A stretch of 64,000 bases of DNA, taken from Kordia sp. Its GTDB lineage: Bacteria; Bacteroidota; Bacteroidia; Flavobacteriales; Flavobacteriaceae. Shown here in pieces: positions 54,544 through 63,150 of the stretch. The notes beneath the pieces are model-generated. The model did not search any database. It was not told the origin of the DNA and was given only the letters and a program-made list of their open reading frames with translations. Every line of letters begins with the position of its first letter. The first letter of the stretch is position 1. A program made the translations under genes and the position numbers. The stretch is from positions 23,243 to 87,242 of the forward strand of contig NVVR01000008.1 of assembly GCA_002733415.1 (NCBI GenBank). The letters run 5' to 3'.

Positions 54544-54713
54544 CCGTTTTATATAAAAACAATATTGAGCTACTGCTTAAAGTATAACACATTCTTTCCA
54601 CATATATTTTAGTATCCTTCACTAATTTAGTTTCTAATCGTTAAATTGCATTTACAATGCAAAAAAAATTAATTTTTCAATCATTGAATTTTTTAATCTT
54701 TTAACTTACAAAA

Positions 54714-54754
54714 GATTCCCTTCTTCGAGGGAATGACAAACATAAATTTTTGCC
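54714..54754 (+). repeat. Hairpin leader repeat, copy 2
   Basis: ATTCCCTT (54715-54722) and GAGGGAAT (54727-54734) form the hairpin, followed by GACAAACATAAATTTTTGCC and the ATG at 54755. It differs from the copy at 943-983 at only five positions through the first codons, including base changes that keep the stem (with one G-T pair). Confidence 0.75.
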
Positions 54755-55327
54755 ATGAAAGTATATACTAAAACTGGAGACAAAGGAACAACTGCTTTAT
54801 TTGGCGGAACCCGTGTACCTAAACACCACATAAGAATAGACAGCTACGGAACAGTTGACGAATTAAACTCCTATATCGGATTAATTAGAGATCAAGAAAT
54901 CGATACCCACTCCAAAGAAATATTAATCAAAATTCAAGACCACTTGTTTACCATTGGTGCAATTTTAGCCACTGATCCTGAAAAACTAATTTTAAAAAAC
55001 GGTAAAGAACGCTTGAACATCCCAAAAGTAGAAGAGACTGATATTGAAATTTTAGAAAAAGAAATTGACACTATGGAAGAAAGCCTTCCAGCAATGACTC
55101 ATTTTGTATTACCTGGAGGCCACACCACCGTGTCATATTGTCACATTTCTCGTTGTGTTTGTAGGCGCGCAGAGCGATTAGCTAGTGCTCTTTATGAAAC
55201 ATCTCCGTTCGATCAACGTACATTGAAGTATTTAAATAGACTTTCTGACTACCTTTTTGTATTGGCACGAAAGTTGTCCCAAGACTTAGGAGCAGATGAA
55301 GTAAAGTGGATACCTAAAAAGTATTAA
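54755..55327 (+). CDS. Cob(I)yrinic acid a,c-diamide adenosyltransferase, PduO type
   Basis: A 190-aa enzyme transferring adenosyl from ATP to cob(I)alamin, making coenzyme B12. KVYTKTGDKGTTALFGGTRV is the N-terminal ATP-binding signature, followed by DSYGTVDELNSYIGL, the CVCRRAERLA helix and YLNRLSDYLFVLAR, all diagnostic of the PduO/MMAB family. The only B12 user hinted at in the window is methylmalonyl-CoA mutase, through MeaB at 61737. Its start codon adjoins the palindromic leader repeat. Confidence 0.95.
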   Translation: MKVYTKTGDKGTTALFGGTRVPKHHIRIDSYGTVDELNSYIGLIRDQEIDTHSKEILIKIQDHLFTIGAILATDPEKLILKNGKERLNIPKVEETDIEILEKEIDTMEESLPAMTHFVLPGGHTTVSYCHISRCVCRRAERLASALYETSPFDQRTLKYLNRLSDYLFVLARKLSQDLGADEVKWIPKKY

Positions 55328-55428
55328 AAAATATCATTTCTGACGCTCATACATTCGTTAAAGTAATACTAAAAAATACTACGAAATAAACGTTCTTATA
55401 AATAACACTGAAATAATTAACTTTTTAC

Positions 55429-55458
55429 TTGATTTATTCATTTAAAAAATTATTTTTG
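55429..55458 (+). promoter_or_regulatory. Promoter of the DUF2795 gene
   Basis: TTG (55429-55431), 19 bp, TATTTTTG (55451-55458): an exact match to the Bacteroidota consensus. The ATG follows 26 bases later. Confidence 0.7.
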
Positions 55459-55484
55459 CTTAAAATTAAAAATTAGTTACAATT

Positions 55485-55706
55485 ATGTATTGGACTCTAG
55501 AATTGGCGTCACATTTAAGTGATGCACCATGGCCGGCAACAAAAGATGAATTAATTGATTATGCAATTAGAACCGGTTCCCCTTTAGAAGTTGTCGAAAA
55601 CCTTCAAGCGATTGAAGATGAAGGAGATCAATATGATTCTATTGAAGAAATTTGGCCTGACTATCCTACCGAAGAAGATTATCTTTGGAACGAGGAAGAA
55701 TATTAA
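55485..55706 (+). CDS. DUF2795 domain small acidic protein
   Basis: A 73-aa very acidic protein: MYWTLELASHLSDAPWPATK, then DELIDYAIRTGSPLEVVENL and a tail rich in Asp, Glu, Trp and Tyr. It matches the DUF2795 family, widespread in Bacteroidota and of unknown function. It has its own consensus promoter and its own terminator, so it is an independent, probably well-expressed transcript directly ahead of secA. Confidence 0.9.
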   Translation: MYWTLELASHLSDAPWPATKDELIDYAIRTGSPLEVVENLQAIEDEGDQYDSIEEIWPDYPTEEDYLWNEEEY

Positions 55707-55715
55707 CAAATAAGT

Positions 55716-55745
55716 AAAAGTCTCTTTATAAAGAGACTTTTTTTA
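55716..55745 (+). terminator. Terminator after the DUF2795 gene
   Basis: AAAAGTCTCTTTA (55716-55728) is followed immediately by its complement TAAAGAGACTTTT and a T-run. It isolates the small gene from secA, which starts at 55771. Confidence 0.85.
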
Positions 55746-55770
55746 TATCACATTTAGAAAAACTGACATC

Positions 55771-58700
55771 ATGAATTTCATTAATAAAATACTTAAAGTA
55801 TTTGTTGGAGACAAGTCTCAAAAAGACATCAAGGAAATACAACCTCTAGTAGATAAAATCCGAAAGATTGAACCTACTCTTGTTAATCTTTCTCATGATG
55901 AATTAAGAACTAAAACAGTTTCGTTCAAAGCCAAAATAGCGGATTCTATCACTACTATTAACGACACCATCAAATCGTTAAAAGAAGAAATAGAGGCTAC
56001 AACTGATATTGACAAAAAAGAAACGTTATATGCTCAAATAGATGCTTTAAACGATGAAGCATATGAAGTTACGGAAAAAATATTATTAGAAATCCTACCT
56101 GAAGCCTACGCAGTTATTAAAGAAACTGCAAAACGTTTCACTAATGAAGACACGCTATCTGTATCTGCATCAACATACGATAGAGAATTATCTGCAACAA
56201 AGGAATATATTTCTTTAGAAGGAGATAATGCAATATGGCAAACCTCTTGGGATGCTGCTGGAACACCAGTTGTGTGGAACATGATTCACTATGACGTACA
56301 ACTTGTTGGTGGTATTGCAATGCATCAAGGTAAAATTGCTGAAATGCATACTGGAGAAGGAAAAACACTAGTTGCTACACTCCCTATGTACTTAAATGCG
56401 CTTACCGGAAACGGAGTTCACTTGGTTACAGTAAACGACTATCTTGCAAAACGTGATAGCGCATGGATGGCACCAATTTTTCAATTTCACGGATTAACTG
56501 TTGACTGTATTGATTACTATCAACCAAATTCTCCTGAACGTAGAGCTGCATACAATGCTGATATTACTTACGGTACTAATAATGAATTCGGGTTTGACTA
56601 CTTACGTGATAACATGTCACACTCTCCAGAAGATTTAGTCCAACGTAAACATAATTACGCAATTATTGATGAAGTTGATTCTGTTTTAGTTGATGATGCT
56701 CGTACACCACTAATCATTTCTGGACCTGTTCCTCAAGGAGACAGACATGAGTTTACCGAATTAAAACCTAAAGTTGCTGACATAGTAGAAATACAACGTA
56801 AGCATTTAGTAGGTATTTTATCTGAAGCAAAAAAGCTAATAAAAGCTGGTGATACTAAAGAAGGTGGTATTCAATTACTACGTGTTTTTAGAGGATTGCC
56901 TAAAAATAAAGCATTAATTAAGTTTTTAAGTGAAGAAGGAGTTCGTCAGTTACTTCAAAAAACTGAAAACTTTTACATGGCAGACAACAATAAGGAGATG
57001 CCTAAAGTTGATACCGAACTGTACTTTGTAATTGAAGAAAAAAACAATCAAATAGAACTTACTGATAAAGGTATTGATTATTTATCTGGAGAAGGAAATA
57101 GAGACTTCTTTGTAATGCCAGATATTGGTACGGAGATAGCTAAAATTGAAGTTAAAAACTTAGAAGCTGAAAAAGAGGCTGAAGAGAAAGAAGAGTTATA
57201 CCGAGACTTTAGTATAAAAAGTGAACGAATTCATACGTTAAACCAATTACTAAAAGCATACACTTTATTTGAAAAAGATACAGAGTATGTAGTAATGGAA
57301 AATAAGGTTATGATTGTAGATGAATCTACAGGTCGTATCATGGATGGTCGTCGTTATTCTGACGGGTTACACCAAGCTATTGAAGCTAAAGAAGATGTGA
57401 AAATTGAAGCAGCTACACAAACATTTGCCACAGTTACACTACAAAATTTCTTTAGAATGTATAACAAACTTTCAGGAATGACAGGTACTGCCGTTACTGA
57501 AGCTGGAGAGTTATGGGAAATCTATAAATTAGATGTTGTTGAAATCCCTACTAACCGCCCTATCGCAAGAGATGATAGAGAAGATTTAGTTTACAAAACA
57601 AAACGTGAAAAATACAATGCCGTTATTGATGAAGTAACGGAACTATCTAAACAGGGTCGTCCGGTACTTATTGGTACAACATCAGTAGAAATTTCAGAAT
57701 TATTAAGTAGGATGCTTAAAATAAGAAGCATCGCTCATAACGTACTGAATGCAAAAATGCATAAAAAAGAAGCGGATATTGTTGCAGAAGCTGGTAAAGC
57801 TGGTTTTGTTACTATTGCAACAAATATGGCTGGTCGTGGTACAGATATTAAATTATCTGACGCTGTTAAAAAAGCTGGTGGTTTAGCAATTGTCGGTACA
57901 GAGCGTCATGATTCTAGACGTGTAGACAGACAGTTAAGAGGTCGTTCTGGCCGTCAAGGAGATCCTGGAAGCTCTCAATTTTATGTTTCTTTAGAAGATA
58001 ATTTAATGCGATTATTTGGTAGTGAACGTATTGCCAAAATGATGGATAGAATGGGATTAGAAGAAGGTGAAGTAATTCAGCATTCTATGATTTCAAAATC
58101 TATAGAACGTGCTCAGAAAAAAGTAGAAGAAAACAATTTTGGTACTCGTAAGCGTTTATTAGAGTACGATGATGTAATGAACAAGCAACGTAATGTAGTT
58201 TACAAACGACGTAAAAATGCATTATATGGTGAACGTTTAAACATTGATATTGCCGATATGATTTATGATACTGCAGAAGTAATTGCTGCTAGTAATAAAC
58301 CTGGAGACAATTTTAAAAACTTCGAATTTGAATTAATCAGATATTTCTCTACAAGTTCTCCTATTTCAGAAGAAGAGTTTAAGATTGATAGTATTCAAGA
58401 TATCTCTGGTAAAGTTTATAAAGCTGTTTTAGAACACTATCAAAGCAAAACGAGTCGTTCTGCAGAAACTGCTTTTCCAGTAATCAAAAATGTATATGAA
58501 ACTCCTGGTAATAAATTTGAACGTATTTTAGTTCCTTTTACTGATGGTGTAAAAACATTAAATGTTGCTACTGACCTTGAAACAGCATACAATACTCAAG
58601 GAAAATCATTAGTAACTGACTTTGAAAAGAACATTACTTTAGCAATCATCGATGAAGCGTGGAAAACACATCTACGTAAAATGGATGAGTTAAAGCAATC

Positions 58701-59133
58701 GGTTCAATTAGCGGTTCATGAACAAAAAGATCCTTTATTAATTTATAAAGAAGAAAGTTTCAGTTTATTCAAAAACATGGTTGCTGACATGAATAAGGAT
58801 ATTATTTCTTTCTTATTTAAAGGAGAGCTTCCAATGCAAGATGAAACTAACATTAGTGAAGCTAGAGAAGCTACTCAAAAAGAAGACTATACTACTAGTA
58901 AAGAAGAAGTTTTAAATAGCGATCAACGTGCAGCACAAAACCGAGCTGCTGGTACAAACACTGGTCAACCACAGGAAAGACAAATTACAGAAACAATAGT
59001 TCGTGACGCTCCAAAAATTGGAAGAAATGACACTGTAACTATAAAACATGTAATGAGCGGTAAAACAGAAACTATGAAGTTTAAAAAAGCAGAGCCTTTA
59101 TTACAACGAGGTGAATATGTTTTAATAAACTAA
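55771..59133 (+). CDS. secA: Preprotein translocase ATPase SecA
   Basis: A 1120-aa motor that drives unfolded proteins through SecYEG. Motor domain 1 carries MHTGEGKTLVATLPMYL (about residue 190) and IDEVDSVLVDDARTPL (about 300). Motor 2 shows GTTSVEISELLSRML, TNMAGRGTDIKLSD and DRQLRGRSGRQGDPGSSQFY. It is some 220 residues longer than E. coli SecA, largely from insertions near residues 330-480 and in the acidic tail. The C-terminal zinc motif (CxCxSGKKYKxC) is absent; the protein ends GEYVLIN instead. Both traits are usual in Bacteroidota. Confidence 0.97.
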   Translation: MNFINKILKVFVGDKSQKDIKEIQPLVDKIRKIEPTLVNLSHDELRTKTVSFKAKIADSITTINDTIKSLKEEIEATTDIDKKETLYAQIDALNDEAYEVTEKILLEILPEAYAVIKETAKRFTNEDTLSVSASTYDRELSATKEYISLEGDNAIWQTSWDAAGTPVVWNMIHYDVQLVGGIAMHQGKIAEMHTGEGKTLVATLPMYLNALTGNGVHLVTVNDYLAKRDSAWMAPIFQFHGLTVDCIDYYQPNSPERRAAYNADITYGTNNEFGFDYLRDNMSHSPEDLVQRKHNYAIIDEVDSVLVDDARTPLIISGPVPQGDRHEFTELKPKVADIVEIQRKHLVGILSEAKKLIKAGDTKEGGIQLLRVFRGLPKNKALIKFLSEEGVRQLLQKTENFYMADNNKEMPKVDTELYFVIEEKNNQIELTDKGIDYLSGEGNRDFFVMPDIGTEIAKIEVKNLEAEKEAEEKEELYRDFSIKSERIHTLNQLLKAYTLFEKDTEYVVMENKVMIVDESTGRIMDGRRYSDGLHQAIEAKEDVKIEAATQTFATVTLQNFFRMYNKLSGMTGTAVTEAGELWEIYKLDVVEIPTNRPIARDDREDLVYKTKREKYNAVIDEVTELSKQGRPVLIGTTSVEISELLSRMLKIRSIAHNVLNAKMHKKEADIVAEAGKAGFVTIATNMAGRGTDIKLSDAVKKAGGLAIVGTERHDSRRVDRQLRGRSGRQGDPGSSQFYVSLEDNLMRLFGSERIAKMMDRMGLEEGEVIQHSMISKSIERAQKKVEENNFGTRKRLLEYDDVMNKQRNVVYKRRKNALYGERLNIDIADMIYDTAEVIAASNKPGDNFKNFEFELIRYFSTSSPISEEEFKIDSIQDISGKVYKAVLEHYQSKTSRSAETAFPVIKNVYETPGNKFERILVPFTDGVKTLNVATDLETAYNTQGKSLVTDFEKNITLAIIDEAWKTHLRKMDELKQSVQLAVHEQKDPLLIYKEESFSLFKNMVADMNKDIISFLFKGELPMQDETNISEAREATQKEDYTTSKEEVLNSDQRAAQNRAAGTNTGQPQERQITETIVRDAPKIGRNDTVTIKHVMSGKTETMKFKKAEPLLQRGEYVLIN

Positions 59134-59154
59134 CTCCCCAGTGGTTAACCCTTA

Positions 59155-59185
59155 TCCCGATACTACCGGGATCCTTTAGAGGGGA
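59155..59185. repeat. Small GC-rich palindrome after secA
   Basis: ATCCCG and CGGGAT face each other around ATACTAC, with flanking TCCCC (59137) and GGGGA (59178) that could extend it. It resembles the short C/G palindromes elsewhere in the window and precedes the real terminator. Confidence 0.45.
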
Positions 59186-59248
59186 AATAATATTATTAAA
59201 ACCATACCTCATATGCTTGCATATAGGATATTGATTTAAAGTGTACTT

Positions 59249-59286
59249 AAAAAAAGTCCTATTCTATTTAAGAGTAGGACTTTTTT
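59249..59286. terminator. Bidirectional terminator between secA and the acyltransferase pair
   Basis: AAAAAAGTCCTATTCT and AGAGTAGGACTTTTTT pair over 15-16 bp with one G-T, with a 4-nt loop and U-tracts on both strands. It lies between convergent genes. Confidence 0.88.
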
Positions 59287-59333
59287 GATATTATTCGGAA
59301 AACAAAGAGGACTTGTAAACTCTCATATATACA

Positions 59334-60215
59334 TCAATTAATATATTTCATCAAAGCATCAGTAGCTATTTCTCTTCCTTTTTTATTAACATGAATAACA
59401 TCATAAAAATTATCAGTACTTTTCAATAAACTAGTATGATTGATAACCTCTATACCTAACGACTTATTAATATTCAATTGTGTATTATATATTGGAGCTA
59501 CATATATTATCAATTCCGCATCATTACTGGTACACATCCTTTTTAATTCAAGTAATTTAAGATTGGATATATTGGTATTCTCAATACCTAACTTTTTAAT
59601 TGAATTAAGTTTTTTATCTGGGTATCTATAATTCCCATTATCATCAAACCTATTATGTCTTTGAGGACTGAAAATAGTAACCAATGATGGAAAAAACAAT
59701 TCTAAATTATAATATGAAACTCCAATAAAAGGAAAAAAACCTGAAAGACTATATTTTTTAAACATCCCATTCTCATATTCAGTAAAATAACTACGCACAT
59801 AATCATTTGTTACAAATGGTAAAAAACGATAATCATTATCACTAACACCCATTTTTTTATTCTTAAAAAAAGCGCTATCTAATGTTAGTATTACTTTTTT
59901 AGTTTTAAAATCATTTTCAAAAAAATGTGTCAACATTAATGAATGCGTTGGCAAACCAGTATCATCAATTGATAAATTAACTCCTTTAGTCCCTAATGCT
60001 TCATCTATTTGATTGGTATTAATCGTAGTCAAGCCTCTACTAGAACCTAAAACTATATAATCAAATTTTGTCTGCTTATTAAAATGATTTACTAAATAAG
60101 ATGGTTTATAGAACTCTGATTTTGATAACAAATACAAACTTAAAAATGAAATTGCATTCACTAATAATAACGCTATTAAAGAATACTTTATGATATTTAA
60201 AAGGAACTTTCTCAT
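59334..60215 (-). CDS. SGNH-like partner of the second MBOAT acyltransferase
   Basis: A 293-aa protein with an N-terminal membrane anchor (YSLIALLLVNAISFLSLYLL). The extracytoplasmic domain has the serine block YIVLGSSRGLTTIN and the C-terminal block DNFYDVIHVNKKGREIA, where the DxxH pair is intact, unlike the homologue at 28058. It probably completes transfer of an acyl group delivered by the MBOAT protein. The start overlaps the MBOAT stop by one base. The acceptor glycan is unknown. Confidence 0.78.
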   Translation of the reverse strand: MRKFLLNIIKYSLIALLLVNAISFLSLYLLSKSEFYKPSYLVNHFNKQTKFDYIVLGSSRGLTTINTNQIDEALGTKGVNLSIDDTGLPTHSLMLTHFFENDFKTKKVILTLDSAFFKNKKMGVSDNDYRFLPFVTNDYVRSYFTEYENGMFKKYSLSGFFPFIGVSYYNLELFFPSLVTIFSPQRHNRFDDNGNYRYPDKKLNSIKKLGIENTNISNLKLLELKRMCTSNDAELIIYVAPIYNTQLNINKSLGIEVINHTSLLKSTDNFYDVIHVNKKGREIATDALMKYIN

Positions 60216-61636
60216 TAAAATTGGAAATAAATAAATTCTGAATGATTTTTAAACGCTCCGAAAAAAGCAATCATAACTATTAAAAAAAGTAACCACTTCC
60301 CGCTTAAAGTCACCTCCATTTTATTTTTCATATAAAATAATGCTTCAATAAACAACAATGTCAAAATACTAAAAACTGAAATCAATAATATTAGCAGGTA
60401 TTTATTAGATGAAAACAACACATTTTCATTAAAATCATTTATAAATATTCGTTCAACAAACAAAAAAGCTTCTGTTATATTTTCTGCTCTAAAAAACACC
60501 CAAGCCAATGTTACCATACTAAACGTTAGAATTGTCGATAAAATTGGTTTAATATTAATTTTATCAATATTTTCAGAATGTTTGTTTTTTAAATACCTCC
60601 CAGTAATGAATAACGGAATAAAAAGTATTGCATGTATTAAACCCCAGAAAATAAATGTCATGTTTGCTCCATGCCAAAAACCACTAAGTAAAAAAACAAT
60701 AAAAACATTCCTAATTTTAAAAACTTTACTTCCTCCTAACGGTATATACACATAATCTCTAAACCATGTAGAAAGTGAAATATGCCAACGTCTCCAAAAC
60801 TCTGCTATATCTCTAGAAAAATACGGAAAACTAAAATTAGTCATTAAATTAAAGCCGAATAGTCTCGAAACCCCAATTGCAATATCAGAATAGCCAGAAA
60901 AGTCACAATAAATTTGAAATGAAAATAATACAGCGGCTATTAATAAGGCTAATTGATTCTGAGTTTCAAAGTTGTCATATACCAAATCAACTAGAATACC
61001 TGTATTATCAGCAATAACTATTTTTTTAAACATTCCCCAAATAATCAATTTCACCCCCAATATCGCTAGTGTACGCTGAAACTTCCTTTCTTTTAAAAAC
61101 TGTGGCAGTAAATTTGTTGCCCGTTCTATTGGCCCTGCTACTAATTGCGGGAAAAAGCTAACAAATGCAAAAAATGAAACAACATCTTTAGTAGCGGACA
61201 ACTTTCTTTTATAAACATCTATAGTATAACTTAATGTTTGAAAGGTATAAAAACTAATCCCTACTGGTAAAATCACATCTATATGATTGCTTGTAATTTC
61301 CTGTCCAAAAAAAGTAAAAGCATTAGTAAAGCTTTCAATAAAAAAATTACAATACTTGAAATAAAATAGTACTCCTAAATTAAAACAGAGACTACTAAGC
61401 AATAATACCTTTCTAGTTTTGTTATTAGTGTTCGACTGTATTTTTTTAGCAATTACAAAATCTAAAATAGAGCTAAATAAAATCAATAATAAAAAACGCC
61501 AATCCCACCAACCGTAAAAAAAATAACTTGCAACCAATAATAGTATATTCTGTTGTGATCTATTTTTAAAAACAAACCAATACAACAAAAACACCAATGG
61601 CAGAAATAATACAAATTCAATGGAATTAAAAATCAT
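60215..61636 (-). CDS. MBOAT family O-acyltransferase (AlgI-like), second copy
   Basis: A 473-aa inner-membrane protein with about eleven helices, closely similar to the protein of 29020-30471 throughout: VEF/IEF-start, SYFFYGWWDWRFLLLI, FWRRWHISLSTWFRDYVYI, SGFWHGANMTFIFWG and the shared C-terminus IYFQF. It transfers acyl groups across the membrane with its SGNH partner. It lies 9 kb beyond the polysaccharide locus, between secA and meaB. A possible -7 box TATTTTTG (61654-61661, minus strand) is 17 bp upstream. Confidence 0.9.
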   Translation of the reverse strand: MIFNSIEFVLFLPLVFLLYWFVFKNRSQQNILLLVASYFFYGWWDWRFLLLILFSSILDFVIAKKIQSNTNNKTRKVLLLSSLCFNLGVLFYFKYCNFFIESFTNAFTFFGQEITSNHIDVILPVGISFYTFQTLSYTIDVYKRKLSATKDVVSFFAFVSFFPQLVAGPIERATNLLPQFLKERKFQRTLAILGVKLIIWGMFKKIVIADNTGILVDLVYDNFETQNQLALLIAAVLFSFQIYCDFSGYSDIAIGVSRLFGFNLMTNFSFPYFSRDIAEFWRRWHISLSTWFRDYVYIPLGGSKVFKIRNVFIVFLLSGFWHGANMTFIFWGLIHAILFIPLFITGRYLKNKHSENIDKINIKPILSTILTFSMVTLAWVFFRAENITEAFLFVERIFINDFNENVLFSSNKYLLILLISVFSILTLLFIEALFYMKNKMEVTLSGKWLLFLIVMIAFFGAFKNHSEFIYFQF

Positions 61637-61736
61637 TCTTAAACTTTAAGTTTCAAAAATAAAATTAAATATCTATCTACTGTATTTAAATCAAAATATT
61701 TAAAATATTCACTAAATTTACTCTAAAACAATACTC

Positions 61737-62795
61737 TTGAAAAAACACAAATCTGCATTACAAGAAAACAAAGGCATTGAGCAACCTAAAATGATCAATG
61801 CAGCTGGTTATGTTCGTAAGAAAGAAATAGCTATTGCAAAATACGTTACCGAAATTCAAAAAGGAAATCGTGTTTATTTAAGCAAAGCCATCACGTTAAT
61901 TGAAAGTACAACTGAGAAACACAAACTGAAAGCTAATGCCATTCTTAAAGAGTGTTTAATAAATAAGAATACTTCTACTCGAATTGGGATTACAGGAGTC
62001 CCAGGAGTTGGAAAAAGTACCTTTATCGAGGCATTTGGACTGCACTTAACTTCATTAGGGAAAAAAGTAGCTGTATTAGCAGTTGACCCTAGTAGCTCAA
62101 TTACTAAAGGTAGTATATTAGGAGACAAAACCCGAATGGAAGAACTGGTACGTGACGACAATGCTTTTATTCGTCCAAGCCCTTCCGGAAACTCCTTAGG
62201 TGGAGTCGCTCGTAAAACAAGAGAAACAATCATGCTCTGTGAAGCTGCAGGTTTTGACACCATTATTATAGAAACTGTTGGGGTAGGACAAAGTGAAACT
62301 GTAGTACATTCTATGGTTGATTTTTTCTTATTATTAAAGCTAGCAGGCGCAGGAGACCAATTACAAGGGATTAAGCGTGGTATTATAGAAATGGCTGACT
62401 CTATTGTAATCAATAAAGCAGATGGAGATAACTTAAGACCTGCTGAATTAGCAAAAACTGAATTTAAACGCGCCCTACAAATGTATCCGCATAAAGAAAA
62501 CGGATGGATTCCTAAAGTCACTACATGCAGTGCTATTAAAAAAGATAATATTAATGGCGTTTGGAAAATAATCACTGAATACCTTGAATTAGTTAAGAGT
62601 AATAATTCTTTTAAAAACAGGAGACAAGAACAAAACACTTTCTGGCTTTTACAAACCATAGAAGAGCAACTGAAGGACAATTTTTACAATCATCCTGAAA
62701 TAGCAGTTCAGTTAATAGAATTAACACAAAAAGTAAAAGAGGAACTTATATCTCCATTTGACGCTGCAGAGCAACTGTTAGCTATTCAAAAATAA
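61737..62795 (+). CDS. meaB: Methylmalonyl-CoA mutase-associated GTPase MeaB
   Basis: A 352-aa G3E-type GTPase that loads and protects the adenosylcobalamin cofactor of methylmalonyl-CoA mutase. It shows GVPGVGKSTFIEAFG (Walker A, residue 88), VDPSSSITKGSILGDKTRM, FIRPSPSGNSLGGVARKT, ETVGVGQSE (G3) and VINKADGDN (G4 NKAD). The TTG start is used because no ATG lies ahead of the basic leader, and relatives have a similar N-terminal arm. The mutase genes are not in the window. Confidence 0.95.
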   Translation: MKKHKSALQENKGIEQPKMINAAGYVRKKEIAIAKYVTEIQKGNRVYLSKAITLIESTTEKHKLKANAILKECLINKNTSTRIGITGVPGVGKSTFIEAFGLHLTSLGKKVAVLAVDPSSSITKGSILGDKTRMEELVRDDNAFIRPSPSGNSLGGVARKTRETIMLCEAAGFDTIIIETVGVGQSETVVHSMVDFFLLLKLAGAGDQLQGIKRGIIEMADSIVINKADGDNLRPAELAKTEFKRALQMYPHKENGWIPKVTTCSAIKKDNINGVWKIITEYLELVKSNNSFKNRRQEQNTFWLLQTIEEQLKDNFYNHPEIAVQLIELTQKVKEELISPFDAAEQLLAIQK

Positions 62796-62931
62796 AGTTA
62801 GCTACTCATCCAGCCGAACTCTAAGATATATAAAATAGTAAAGTCATTACTGCCAATAATTTATGACAACAAGTTTACTTCTAATAAAAGCAAGTCAAGT
62901 AACTAACCATTTATAACAAACAATGGAAATA

Positions 62932-62959
62932 AAAAGACCAGCTCCCCAGCTGGTCTTTT
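62932..62959. terminator. Terminator downstream of meaB
   Basis: AAAAGACCAGCT (62932-62943) pairs perfectly with AGCTGGTCTTTT (62948-62959) around CCCC, with T/A tracts at both edges. It lies between meaB and the convergent minus-strand genes, so it may serve both. Confidence 0.88.
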
Positions 62960-62996
62960 CTCTCAAATTAACATGTATTTTTACCCGAATTACATA

Positions 62997-63143
62997 TTAA
63001 ATTTTAAATATCATTCTCTTGCGTTTATCTGTTATTCCGTTATAACGAAAAACTCTTCTCCTTTCCTTTTTTTGTATTATTCTAATTACTAAAAACAATG
63101 AAAACACACTTAACCCAACACATATATAACTTGCTGTTAACAT
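62997..63143 (-). CDS. 48-residue single-span membrane miniprotein (predicted)
   Basis: An ATG-started ORF of 48 codons, opening MLTASYICVGLSVFSLFLVI. One hydrophobic span (residues 3-23) is followed by a strongly basic tail (QKKERRRVFRYN, DKRKRMIFKI), giving a clean positive-inside topology with the tail in the cytoplasm. It starts 7 bp after the stop of the T9SS-sorted protein gene on the same strand and ends before the shared terminator, so it fits as the last gene of that transcript. I know no family. The composition is unlike random AT-rich ORFs, but it could still be fortuitous. Confidence 0.5.
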   Translation of the reverse strand: MLTASYICVGLSVFSLFLVIRIIQKKERRRVFRYNGITDKRKRMIFKI

Positions 63144-63150
63144 ATAGCTA

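Noticed and set aside
61874..62680. A 268-codon open frame on the minus strand opposite meaB
   Set aside because: It is antisense to a complete, motif-rich MeaB gene; its composition is Ser/Pro-rich and follows from the complementary strand. No family features.
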